Source: Polytrichum commune
Lineage: Eukaryota; Streptophyta; Polytrichopsida; Polytrichales; Polytrichaceae
Assembly: GCA_950295325.1 (NCBI GenBank)
Contig: OX485806.1
Location: 5,704,001-5,768,000, forward strand
Reading direction: 5' to 3'
Length of the DNA stretch: 64,000 nucleotides
A program made the position numbers and the translations under genes. Positions within the stretch are counted from its first letter, which is position 1. The number at the start of each line of letters is the position of its first letter. The notes beneath the pieces are model-generated. The model ran no database searches and was not told the DNA's origin. It saw only the letters and a program-made list of their open reading frames with translations. Shown here piece after piece: positions 48,101 to 59,871 of the stretch.

Positions 48101-49609
48101 CTCCGCCTTCTCACTACAGACCTTGCACCGCGTCATCTACCCTAACAATGGGAGGAGCACCTAATCAGACCCATCTCATACGACCACTCCTAGATAAGAA
48201 CTAGGCAAAAGAAAATAACACAACTGAATTCGGTGATACTTCCCTGAATTCCTTCGTCCGCATTGAAGTTGTGGACTTCGATCTGCTGCCGTTGCCGGTT
48301 GTCGTTATCTGTGTAATCCCCACACATAAGGGTGTTGGGACTGTGCGGCTCCGCTCGGTTGTGATTGGTAGCCTTCCTTGAATGTAGTACCAAGTTGGTT
48401 GGTCGTGAGCGCCGCGATATGCTAGTAGTCCCCCCAATAACCTTGGCTTCCCTTAACTGCTACTCGAGCCCCTGGCACCCCCTTCAATCGTGATTTCCTT
48501 CACCCACGACTGTGCATCCTCCTACCCACCTGTGAACCCTTTGAGTGGTCCACCACTCTGCGGGATCACTTTTAGTTAGAATGTTAGCATTAAAAGTTAG
48601 AATTGATAGGGAATTTAGGGAAAATTAGTTCATTTAGCATTTAGCCTAGAAGAAGGAAGGTCAAAATGAAACTAAGTAGTGCTAGAAGATAGCAAAGTAG
48701 AAAAAATGTGCTAGCTAGTAAAAACAACTAGCTAAGCAAATATTAGTAGATGCTAGTTATTAAGCAATTGTTAGTAGATGCTAGCTAAGCAAGTGTTAGT
48801 TTATTAGTTAGTGTGAGGCACACAAGACTATTGGAGGTGTTTTACGTAAGAAGATAAAATCGGCGTGAAGAATTTTGAAGACAAAAAAGAAAGAGAGCAA
48901 GGGGGATACTTGCCCACTTGCCCCCTTGCCAACTCGATGGCGGAAAAATTAGAAAGATTTCTAAAGGTTTTTTGTCGGAGCCACCTCGGCGAGAGGGTGG
49001 CAACCTCAACCGGGAAAACCCCCGAGCCAAAATTTCGGGAAAGGGTTTGAAAAATGGATCCGGTGGAGGAGGGGTCCAACCCTTTTGTGAGAGGGTTTAA
49101 AAACCCCTCCTTCCACCTTGTAGCTCTCTCTCTTTCTCTAGTTTTTGGGCGAAGCCCTGCTTCAATGTAGTTAGGAAAAAATCCTTTAGCATGTATTCTC
49201 AATGGTCTAAAAGAAAGGCTTGAGAACCTCCTCTACTCTCTCTCTCCTAGTTAGGTTGTATGTTTATTAACACACCAACAAAATTATTCCTTCTTTTGTA
49301 GAGGTAGGTTGGATGGTAGAGTTTTGAGTAGAGGCATTATAGACCTCATCTGCCAATGCCCTGAAGGCTTAGTTCAAAAGCTAGAACAAGATACTTATCA
49401 TTTTTCTCTTAGAGAGATTTCATATAGCTATCCATAGCCGTTTCCCATTTGTGATTTGGTTGAGATGACAATTAGTTATGGATTTTCAAAGATGGAGTAG
49501 AAAAACTGGGTGGTCTTGTGGGTAGCGGCTGCTGGATCAGACCTGCGAGCCCAATAGGAATTTTAATTCCAAGAAATTATATTTTTCCCAAGTAGAACTT
49601 TTGTGTAGC

Positions 49610-50085
49610 TTTCCAAAATGGCTTAGAACATTTGATTTGAGCATGATTTGAATTAGATATGAATTGTGCAAGATGGGACACATAGTTTGAGAACTTTTGG
49701 TTGACTGCTGCATTACAGAGGACCTGCTGGGTTCACTTCGGCTTACCTTTCTAATCACATATTTTTATCAAATACATCTTTTTAATATCTCTCCAGGGTC
49801 ATATAGAACGTTTGATTTGACTAAGATTTGAATTAGATATGAATTGTTGAAGGCGAGATACATAGTTTAAGCCTTCTTGATTGACTGCTGTGTTACAAGG
49901 AGTCCGCTGAATTTCTATTAGCTTAACCTGCTGATGTCATAATGTTTCTAATTAGAGCTTGTTCATAGCTTTCCAATGGTATAAGGAAAGCCTAGATCCA
50001 AGTAGTAAGGAATGTGCTATGAATTTTTGAAGTTAGAAGGTAGATAGGTGGGTTGGAAGGGTCGGTTGAATCGACCTCACACTTC
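49610..50085. repeat. Three diverged ~180-bp tandem copies
   Basis: Copies at about 49610, 49791 and 49968 share 'gatttgaattagatatgaat', 'cacatagtttgag' and 'gttgactgctg'. The third is most diverged. Confidence 0.65.
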
Positions 50086-51789
50086 CAACCCTCATAACTT
50101 TTGCATTTCTTATCCGATTAGAGTGATTTTTAGATCATTGGAAAGATAATTTGGTGCACTAAATATAAATATTATGCTTAGGATTAAATTACAGGGCAGA
50201 ATAACACTTTATATTTTAATTGTTAACTAAGGTACGCTTACTACCAAACTAGTTACAAAGAAGGAGGCAAGGTCGACGCTCGGAAAGTGGAGCAAGGAAG
50301 GAGGTAGCGGCTCGGCCTACATCAAGCCCAAATCAACCGAGGAAAATTGAGGTAAATTAACTAACCTTAAGTCTTCCATTTAGGATTGGAGGGAGCACGG
50401 CTAAGGTACGCATCTCTAAACCCACTCACCTATCTCGTAAGGTCAAGTGGCTTGACCACTTGACCGCCAAGGGAGTACCCAATTCCATTGTTTTCGGGGC
50501 CCTTGGTATGTTTTGTGGTAGTAGCTTCATTTATTAGCAAGTTTCGTGTGTGGTAAGTCGGATTAATCACCGACACGACCACTCTGAATGTTGTTGGTGG
50601 AAAGGTGGGGTTAATGATCCGCGAATCCACTATTATGTTGTTGGCCCCATAGATTGGGAGTAATGGCCCCAATTTATGAAGATTGCGCAACAGGTTGAAC
50701 CTACAGGTCGCCCGTCACCCTGGTCCCATTGAGTTGCATTTCGTGGTCTATCCAGTGTAAACACATTTAACAATCAAAACATACAAAATAAATCGTAAAC
50801 CCTTGTTGGCAAGAGACCCGAGGTAAGGGGTGATGCCTAATATGTTAATGTAGTAAGTTAGGACGTGCAAACAAAAGTAAGTAATTAAGAAGGAATTTGT
50901 GTGAAGGGTAGGACTTAGGCCAAATTCCCCCGCTTAGAAAACTAAATAGAACTAAATAAAGAAATAGGAAGAATTGAATGGTCCATCAAATTGTCGTTAT
51001 TCCGTTCGTTGAGTTAGGATGGTATGAGTCAAATCCGGTTGGGTGTATCAGAACCATCCCAATTCACAAATTAGGATTGCCTTGGTTTCAAGGCTGGTGC
51101 GTCTGCGCGTAGAATAGGTTGTAGGTTAAGGTTAGAACTAGATATGAAATTGGTTAGTGGAGTTTAAAGCCACACTAGTAAAAAACTAAGGCCTAACCTC
51201 CGGAGGTACTACGACGCATATTTAATCTCCCTTAACAATCTAACTACTCACGTTATACACCTATCATCCGAGTTCGGCTTGGGCGCCTGCAAATGCAGGC
51301 CACCTTCACCGAAGGGCTTGTGTGATACTTTTAGGCTCCCTCGAAAGGGGGTGGCCCAAAAGTACCACACCACCCTTTGATCCTTGCTGCCAACCATGCA
51401 ACTACCGCACCCCTCTTTACTTCGGAAGAAAGAAAACATTGCAGCACCACTGCTGCCGCCTCGCTCCCGCTGAGGTAAGGTCTCAGTGCCATGTTCCTTC
51501 CCTACCTCTCTTCCCTACCATGCATCAATCCCTGATGCAGCAGGGCTTCGCCCCCTCCTCTCTCTCTCTCCTCTACCTCCAAAAACATGCATAATGAGGC
51601 TCCTTGCCTCTACCTCCGGAGACCCCTCCAACCTCTACCTTTTTTCCCGGGTTGCCCGGCATCTTTCGGGCCGCCCGAGGGAAAAAACGGGTCAATACCT
51701 TTTCTTTTGGCCTCTCCCCCTTTCAAACCCACTTTCCCTATTCTTCACTTGACTTCTTCTCCCCCTAGACTCATAGATAAATAGAACTC

Positions 51790-51825
<36 letters not shown>
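51790..51825. repeat. (GATA)n microsatellite
   Basis: About eight consecutive GATA units. Confidence 0.95.
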
Positions 51826-51920
51826 GATAAAAGTAACCCACCATAGTTGTTAGCAAGTAATTACGCTCGTGTTATGGTATAAGTTGAGGGTTGTTGTGGT
51901 TGTGGTCACCAAGTCATGTT

Positions 51921-51995
51921 TCCTCGGTTGGTTGAGGAAGGATGTTAGTATTACACTTAGACGGTCCGAGTTCGATTCCCGTTGAGTTCGTCTGA
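51921..51995 (+). mobile_element. tRNA-derived SINE head, tentative
   Basis: A box-A-like run 'ctcggttggttgaggaagg' is followed about 40 bp later by 'gagttcgattcccg', a near-perfect pol III box B. The flanks do not fold into a clean acceptor stem, so a tRNA-derived SINE head is more likely than a working tRNA gene. Confidence 0.45.
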
Positions 51996-52859
51996 CCGTT
52001 TAGTGCCTTACACATGACTTGGCTAGTGATTTCTAGGCAGGAAATTAGTACCCAACCAACCGGCGCTTACCCATTCTCCTGAGCTATTCATGTAACTATC
52101 GTTCAATAAATAACGGTCATTATTATGACCCCTCCTTTATTCTATTGGTTTTTCTTGGTTTTCCTAAGTACGCTTTTACTCCCATTCTCCATTAAACACT
52201 TATGTCTTCACATCCCCTTTCTCCTCTAAGGTTAATTTCACTTCTAGCTCCTAATTACCTCTTAGCCTAATTTTACCAAGATATTCAATGCCTCACCTTT
52301 CTCATCACTTGGTAATTCCATCAAGCGTGAAATCAACGTATTAGCCATGTTTTCGCGATTAAGGATTAATGTGAGTACGATTTCGGGCTCACACCGTTTG
52401 GCCGGAACCTATTTCTTTGTTAAGCTCCAGTTTCACAAAATCCTCGGAAACCTCCGAAGCATCCAATTCTGCACCTTTCACTCGTTGCAAGTCATATTGC
52501 AATCTCCTCAACATATATTTTGATAAGTCATAGTCCTCCAAATCATTGGGCGTTGTTTGGAGGCATTGTAGAAGCCTATTTTCCAAATCTTCTTCATCAC
52601 CTTGAATTTCGGCATAAGTGGCCACGTCAAAATCAATAAGTGGGATGTCATATTTTGAATCCACAGAAAAAGGTGAATATATTTCACATATTGCATCCCA
52701 TATACACTTCAAATCATACACAAGTTCTCGAAAGGCCTCCATGTTGTTCATTTGGAATGCAGCTGCATGGCACCATTTTTGCTTCCCACAATCTTTCACC
52801 AATACTCAATACTTTGATGTATGTAGTTATATGGTGTTCCATGAGCTCTCATGACCGGA

Positions 52860-54320
52860 AATAGCCAGTGTTGAACTTGATGAGGCCCATATAATTTGTG
52901 TATTGGGTTGTACGTTGAGACCCTATGTCCTTTGAGGGTGCTTTGAGTGTTAAGCTTAAGTGGAAGATCAGTACCATGGGAGTGAATTTATTTGAGGGCT
53001 CTTGACGTACACGTGGCCTTCTCTATTCATTCAATCTAATTGAGATTTGAATGATGGAAAGACCATTCAACGAATTGCAATATACTATGAACAGGAATGA
53101 CATGACAAATTTGAAACAACCTCTTCAATGTTTCTCAAATGTTTGAATTTTGTTGTTCAAAGGAGTCCACAAAGACAAACGTATAATTTTGTTCAGAGTG
53201 ATCAATAAGGTGCATCATTGAAGATACATGACAAGTCTACTTTCAAAGATTCCGTAGAATAATGTTGAAGACAGATCTTCATACTTGGCTATCATAGTTG
53301 TTAATCAAACCACCAACACACTCAATCCTTCACCTCACCAACCAACCAATGACCCTTGGTTTGTCCCAAAAGCAACGCTCCTTTACCCTCTAGGTATGTG
53401 GGTGTTCTTTGGTTCACTTTTCACGTTTTCTGACTTCAACCAATTAGATATATACAACGAAACTTATGTCACACTAGCGAATCTTTGATGAGAATAAATA
53501 AGCAAATATTTGATTGAAAATCAAACCTCATATGATTTAGTTATGGTTATTAGAAGTGAATGTTTGTTGATTCCTTAACCGAATACGTAGGTCTTCCCGA
53601 CTGTACTCACTATTGACTATGCAGTAGTGACTACGATCTGAAAACATAATCTAATCTCTTTTAAACATCACGTATCGTTATGATGTTTGTTCTTCGATCC
53701 CCGTGTAACCACACACCAATCTAAAATAGGTGTCAGATAAAGGAGAGTCCGATTCCCTTGTACGCACTCATGTAACCACACACCAATTGAATATCGACGT
53801 CCCACTAAGAAGAGTCTGATTCCTGTATACGCCCTCTCAATAATTGTATCATGAGGCATCCAGAGGAGCTTGCCAACTACTCCAATCTTACAGCGCTCAA
53901 TCCATCCAGGAACAAACCAGGTGGACCTATTCCGTGAGCCTGGGGTAATTCTAACCGGCTTGAATGGATAAAGCTAACGAATACCAACATAAATGGAACT
54001 CTACCGTTGGAGCTGGGAAGGCTGAGCCATCTGATCAGACAGTTTCGCCAAAAGAATTCTCTTTCAAGGTCCATTCCAGCAAGTTTTAGGGCAGTGGCAA
54101 AACTTCAATAGTTATATTTGTACCAAATCCAATCAATGGCAGTATTTGTCAAGAGTTAGGATGACCAACTGCAAGCTAAACACCTACCTCAACCTCAGAT
54201 ACAACTCAATCGCAGGCACATACCTAAAAATGCTCCACAACAATGCAAAATCGAAGAAGTGTGTCACCAAACGTAATCCAGAGGAAGTGTGATCGCCAAA
54301 CGTAACCCTCCACAGATCTG
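52860..54320. other. Non-coding with a short duplication
   Basis: No gene recognised. At about 53700-53840 a segment of about 75 bp is duplicated: 'gtaaccacacaccaat' to 'agagtc.gattcc..gtacgc' occurs twice. Confidence 0.55.
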
Positions 54321-54329
54321 CAAAATCCC

Positions 54330-54900
54330 CAAATCAAGCACTTCACATGGACTTAGACAATACACCTCCAATCAACACAGGGAAATCGAAAGATGTCATC
54401 ATGTAGCCGGTTGGACTTGGAAACATTAGGATCTCTACCAATTATGCCCAAATTTCTGTAACAAAACCAATATCAAGTGCCAAGCAAATCCTCATAGATT
54501 TCAACCATTCATAACATGGCCTGTCAATTTCACACTGCCAAGTTTAGGTTTGAAAGCTTGGGGCTGGCTCGGGGACTAAGTGATAGAGACACCTTCGGAG
54601 TGGAAGGCAATGAACACCGAGAACTGACCTTTAGTCACAGATGAACCGGTTGCGTTTGAGAAATAACCAGTTCAAATTCCAAGACTCCAGACAAACTATT
54701 GAGCACTTCACAAGAATTTAGACAACACACCTCAAATCAACACAGGAAAATCGAAACATGTCAACATGTAACCGGTTAGACTTGGAAACATTAGGATCTC
54801 TACCAATTATGCCCAAAATTCTGTAACAAAACCAGTAGCAAGTGTCAAGCCAATCCTCACATAATTCAACCATGATTCATAACAGGGTCTCCCACTTTCA
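54330..54900 (+). repeat. Dispersed repeat, copies 2 and 3 in tandem
   Basis: Two adjacent copies share 'cacctc.aatcaacacagg', 'aaatcgaaa', 'gtagccggtt' or 'gtaaccggtt', 'ggatctctaccaattatgcc' and 'ttctgtaacaaaacca'. They are related to 5818-6030 and, in reverse, to 59500-59790. Confidence 0.75.
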
Positions 54901-55379
54901 CAAACATTAAGCTCTAGATGATAGACAAAATCACCACATGAACGAAATCCCGGGTCCCAAGTTAGATGAACACAATCAATCCTAACATGCAAACTAGTAA
55001 CTCAATGATGAGCAAGGCGACAACCTTAGTGAAGTTGATAATCACTTTGTAAGGAGAGTCAACAACTACCGCCTAGTCTTCTCGCTTTGATACATATTCA
55101 CATCATAATGTATTCACCTCATGACTTTCAGTTGCCTCTAATCTTTCCAAACCCGCCGCCTGCTACCAACTCCACTCCTCGATCTCATCTCCATGTACAT
55201 GCCGCCTTTCTCTCTGCGTCTCTCCACCTCTAGCTTCTCAGTCTACTCATACCCATAACTAAAGTCCTTGCTGTTGGCCTTGGCTATGGGATTCTTGAGT
55301 CAATCGGCATGCACTCCGATCCGCGAGACAAGGCAAGGAAGAGCGCACAGTGTAGGCGCAAGGAGAAGGTGAGGTCGCC
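54901..55379. other. Non-coding flank of the fold-back element
   Basis: No gene supported. Together with 58433 onward this is the sequence into which the fold-back element inserted. Confidence 0.45.
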
Positions 55380-55388
55380 ATAATACAC

Positions 55389-58300
55389 GGCAGACGCTAA
55401 AGAGACCCCAACGAGCTTTGTCCGGTGTGACAGATGCTGGTGGGGCCCACCATTGCCTTTGCCCCCCGAAACTTTTCACATCCCTACCCACGCGATTCGG
55501 GCAACGTTGCCCGACATCTCTTCCCAAATGCCTCTCTTTCTTGATGTCTGTCACTTCAATAAAATAGCAATTGTCTTTTAGCAAAATTTCTTCAATACCA
55601 TGGTGTTGTCCTTCACTACGATTGTCCTTTAAGACCCAAATTTTTCCTTCATGCCTATTGTCCTTCAGTAGGATTGAAGGCCACTTCTCCATATAACCCA
55701 TATTGAGTGCACTTCATCTTCAAGGTCCAAAATCCAATATATATGTTCACTTCCATTAAATAAATAAGTAATTGATTAGGATTTCCTTTTCAAGGTGAAA
55801 CCGACAATAAAGCATGTAATTAACTTGGAAGTTACAAAAATCTCATTAACATTGAGGCAATATCTATTGAGACTTACCATTGAAAATGACATTGTCATTC
55901 TAAAATGGAACTAAAATTAACGTTTTTATTTTTAGTATGTTTATTTTATATTAATCTAGTTAATATCTTCTATTTCCGCAAGTATTTATATACATTGTCC
56001 TTCAAGACCACAATTGTCCTTCATGACTCAGTCTTGTCATGCACTGCGATTGTCTTTCATGACTCAATTTTGTCCTTCATGTGTGTTGTCCTTCACAGTA
56101 GGGTTCGAAGCTGCTTCTCCATATAACCCATATTGAGTGCACTTCATCTTTAAGGTCCAAAATCCAATATATATGTTCACTTTCATTGAATAAATAAGCA
56201 ATTGATTGGGACTTCCTTTTGCGAAGTTAAACCGTCAATAAAACATGTAATTAACTTGGAAGTCAAAAACATTTCAAAAGTCTCATTAGCACCGAGGTTA
56301 ATATGTTTATTGTGACTTATCATTGAAAGGGTTTGTCATTCTAAAATAAAACTAAAATTAATGTTTTTTTTTAATGTGTTTAATTCTATAACAATCTAGT
56401 TAATGCCTTCTTTTTCCACAAGTATTTATACACATTCAGATTAATAAAGTGTGATTGAATGTTACTAAGCTTAATTAATCCTACTTAAGCTCAAACTAAA
56501 TAAATGACATATTATTAATAAAACTAAGTGAATAACAAAAATTTAATAAAATTAATTGAAGGACAAAATTTTAATGAAAGCAATTTAAGAAATAAACTTA
56601 TAATGAAACTAACTGAAGGACAAACCATAAATGAAATTAACTGAAGGACAAACTTATAATGAAACTAACTGAAGGACAAAGCTTGATGAGACTAATTCAA
56701 AAAACAAACTTATAATGAAACTAAGAGAAAGACAAAGCATAATGAAACTAACTGAAGGACAAAGCTTAATGAAACTAATTTAAGAAACTAACTTATAATA
56801 AACTTAAGTAAAGGACGAAGTTTAATGAAATTAACTGAAGGACAAAACTTTAATGAAACTAAATGAAGGATAAAATTCCAATTAAACTAATTAAAAGACA
56901 AACATTTAATGAAACTAAGTGAAGGACAACCCATAAATGAAACTAACTAAAAACTTCTAATGAAACTAAATGGAGACCAAATCATTAATGAAACTAACTG
57001 AAGGACAAACTTATAATGAATCTAAAGAAAAAACTAATCTGCAATAAAACTAATGAAAGACAAATTTCTAGTGAAACTAATTGAAGGACAAACCTTTAAT
57101 GAAGCTAATTGAAGGACAACCTTTCAATGAAACTAACTGAAAGACAAACATTTAATGGAAACTAATTAAAGGACAAACTTCTAATAAAATCAACTAATGA
57201 ACAAACTTTTAATGAAACTAATTAAAGAGCAAACTCCTATGAAACTAACGGAAGGACAAACTTGCTTAAAACAATTGAAAAAAGAAAAATCAAAACTAAT
57301 GAAGAAAAAATTATATCATTAAAATCAACTCAAATACGTACTGTGTAATTAATTAGGATACATAAAAGTATTCATACACATTGATAGCACGGTATAAATA
57401 CTTATGTGAAAGTAAAAAATATTAACTAAATTAAACACATTAAAAAATAAACATTAATTTTAGTTTCATTTTAGAATGACAAACCCTTTCAATGATAAGT
57501 CACAATAAACATAACCTCGGTGCTAATGAGACTTTTGAAATGTTTTTGACTTCCAAGTTAATTACATGTTTTATTGACGGTTTAACTTCGCAAAAGGAAG
57601 TCCCAATCAATTGCTTATTTATTCAATGAAAGTAAATATATATATTGGATTTTGGACCTTAAAGATGAAGTGCACTCAATATGGGTTATATGGAGAAGCA
57701 GCCTCGAACCCTACTATGAAGAACAACACACATGAAGGACAAAATTGAGTCATGAAAGACAATTGCAGTGCATGACAAGACTGAGTCATGAAGGACAATT
57801 GTGGTCTTGAAGGACAATGTATATAAATACTTGCGGAAATAGAAGGTATTAACTAGATTATTATAAAATAAACATACTAAAAATAAAAACGTTAATTTTA
57901 GTTCCATTTTAGAATGACAATGTCATTTTCAATGGTAAGTCTCAATAGATATTGCCTCAATGTTAATGAGATTTTTGTAACTTCCAAGTTAATTACATGC
58001 TTTATTGTCGGTTTCACCTTGAAAAGGAAATCCTAATCAATTACTTATTTATTCAATGGAAGTGAATATATATATTGGATTTTGGACCTTGAAGATGAAG
58101 TGCACTTAATATGGGTTATATGGAGAAGCGGCCTTCAATCCTACTGAAGGACAATAGGCATGAAGGAAAAATTTGGGTCTTGAAGGACAATCGTAGTGAA
58201 GGACAACACCATGGTATTGAAGAAATTTTGCTAAAAGACAATTGCTATTTTATTGAAGTGACAGACATCAAGAAAGAGAGGCATTTGGGAAGAGATGTCG

Positions 58301-58423
58301 GGCAACGTTGCCCGAATCGCGTGGGTAGGGATGTGAAAAGTTTCGGGGGGCAGAGGCAATGGTGGGCCCCACCAGCATCTGTCACGCCGGACAAAGCTCG
58401 TTGGGGTCTCTTTAGCGTCTGCC
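55389..58423. mobile_element. Fold-back Mutator-like element, 9-bp TSD ATAATACAC
   Basis: A 3,035-bp element with arms of about 1.05 kb in inverted orientation (55389-56440 and 57375-58423) around a spacer of about 930 bp. Both ends read GGCAGACGCTAAAGAGACCC inward. Perfect 9-bp duplications ATAATACAC lie at 55380-55388 and 58424-58432. Long TIRs with a 9-bp TSD fit the Mutator-like group. Each arm itself contains an internal duplication of about 430 bp ('gagtgcacttcatctt' near 55705 and 56135). There is no transposase; identical short ORFs in the two arms are mirror images. Transcripts would fold into a long hairpin. Confidence 0.93.
56441..57374. repeat. AT-rich GAAGGACAAA spacer array
   Basis: Irregular tandem units of roughly 25-40 bp built on 'aatgaaactaactgaaggac' occur more than 20 times. 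The core 'gaaggacaa' also occurs in both arms, so the array probably expanded from arm sequence. Confidence 0.85.
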
Positions 58424-58432
58424 ATAATACAC

Positions 58433-59226
58433 AGAGCTCGAGCCTCCGCTGACAATGTCCTCTCTCCATTCATCCATCCATCCCCCCATCCTGCCTCCAT
58501 TCATCCATGACTACTTGCTCTCCCCGACAGGAACTCGTCCTTGCGCCTCACCCATTCGTCTATCCTACCACCTGACTAATTAATTATACAGGAGACCTTC
58601 TGTAGCTGGTTTTAGGCAAAATGGCACAAATGATTTTGTTCAAGCGTCGCATATGGTAATAAAACATTTTCTGCCAAATAGAAATTTGAAGAAAAAAAAA
58701 TGCAATCTAGGGAATCTATTATACATAGAAGAGCAGTGTTTTCTTGTTTGTGACCGGGATATGGTTCTAGCCGCGAAAAAAACCCGCCCCTCCCATGTTG
58801 AACATGTAGTGAACTGTATTTCACCCAATTAATCCTTTTGCATGGATGCGAAAGTTTACCTTTGTAGATGCAATTCATAAATATTGGATGGATGAAGCCT
58901 AGGGCTTCTACACGACATTGATGAAAATGAATGGATGATGGATGAAGTTGGATGTGGAGAAATGACCGAAGTAAATAAAACTTTTGGGCTCACCAACATG
59001 CCTATCCTATAGCTACTAGGAATTGCCCTCTAGGTGTTACGTAGTAGTAGCTTAGCCACTGCCCTTGATACGCATTGGCCAACGCCGTAATACTTGAAAT
59101 TTTGTAAGTTGCCCTTGCCATGTTGTTTGCTAACAATAGTCTTATTTGACGACCTATGTTAGAGTGGTGTGTGGTGAGGTGTGGGTCTAAAAAAACATAT
59201 CCTACGAGAAGTGGGCGGATCGGAGG

Positions 59227-59257
<31 letters not shown>

Positions 59258-59490
59258 ATTTAAGGACCATCTGCCTCAGGTGAGTGAGTTCTCAATGGTC
59301 GGAGTTTTCATCGTTGTTCAGGATCCTCCAGGGTTACCCCTAATTTAGAAAAACTCCAGAGGTCACCAAGCCTCCTCTGGTGCTACTATACCCTCAAGCT
59401 TCGGACTTGCAAAGTTCTCCCGCGACGTGGAAAGGAGCCATCGAATCCCAATATGGATGGAAACTCACAACTCGGCAGACTTTTTACTCT
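58433..59490. other. Non-coding; 29-nt poly(A) at 59227-59255
   Basis: No gene seen. The pure A29 run may be the tail of a retroposed sequence on the plus strand, but I could not find matching target-site duplications. Confidence 0.5.
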
Positions 59491-59499
59491 TTAAATGTT

Positions 59500-59790
59500 C
59501 TGCAAAATGGCAGTCCACTTGGATAATATGTCTTCTATTCAGACCAGTGATCGGGGAGATTTTTGGGCATAATCGGTTGAGATCCTACTGTTTGCAAGTC
59601 CAGCCGGTTACATGTTGACATCCTTCGGTTTTTCTATATTAATTTGAGGTATATTCTATAGATTCTTTAAAACGATTGGCAATTCTCCTGAAGTCTTGAA
59701 CTTCAACCGGTTATTTCTCAAACTCAACCAGTTCATCTGAAACTAACTGCCGGTTCTCCCCGATCATTGATTTAGACCCCTTGTTTGTTA
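59500..59790 (-). repeat. Dispersed repeat, copy 4 (reverse orientation)
   Basis: Reverse complement of the family at 54.33-54.9 kb: 'gggcataatcggttgagatc', 'ggttacatgttgac', 'aaccggttatttctcaaact' and 'accagttcatctgaaac'. Confidence 0.7.
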
Positions 59791-59871
59791 GTGTAGAATC
59801 CAGAGTTACAAATCAACCAAGCCACACACCACCAGGCACTCAGACGGGCAAGCTATATAGGTGGAGAGAAG

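Larger units (their letters stand above)
46965..52393 (+). mobile_element. LTR-bounded element (5.4 kb) in the kinase P-loop, TSD CCGTT
   Basis: Starts TGTGAGCCCAAATCCCCC, then CGTCCTAGTCCGGGTGAGGG, and ends ACGATTTCGGGCTCACA, the family-1 termini. Perfect 5-bp duplications CCGTT flank it (46960-46964, 52394-52398). Removing element and one duplication restores an uninterrupted kinase glycine loop. No gag or pol ORF is visible, and I could not find internal LTR ends, so it may be a solo LTR enlarged by nested insertions or a non-autonomous element. It contains a triple repeat (49610-50085), a tRNA-like SINE head (51921-51995) and a GATA microsatellite. Confidence 0.88.
45499..52850 (-). pseudogene. 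Second kinase-NB-ARC receptor paralogue, fragmented
   Basis: Homologous to the 20.6-29.4 kb gene. N-terminal block 52850-52394 carries MLKL-like CGKQKWCHAAAFQMNN and FRELVYDLKC, and ends in the kinase loop EIGSGQT. A 5.4-kb element (46965-52393) interrupts; the frame then resumes GKVYKSSWMGLQSATKI and continues through HLDLKPDNVLL and DYD (DFG position). Lesions are a 7-bp tandem duplication 'caatact' near 52800-52813, a TAA where the intact copy has Gln (near 46496), and a frame change near 46340. Exon 1 ends at 46038; a phase-0 intron of 138 bp leads to the NB-ARC (45899 down) with GMGGIGKTTLA and IILILDD. Homology stops shortly after kinase-2, next to the Mutator-like element. No LRR remains here. 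Confidence 0.9.

Noticed and set aside
51921..51995. A functional tRNA gene
   Set aside because: Box B is good, but no acceptor stem or proper anticodon arm can be drawn.
55300..58452. Matching 73- and 113-133-codon ORFs in the fold-back arms as genes
   Set aside because: They mirror each other only because the arms are inverted copies, and they read through low-complexity repeat words.
58985..59000. Another family-1 LTR end ('ttttgggctcacc')
   Set aside because: The terminal base is wrong, and no matching start or duplication was found nearby.
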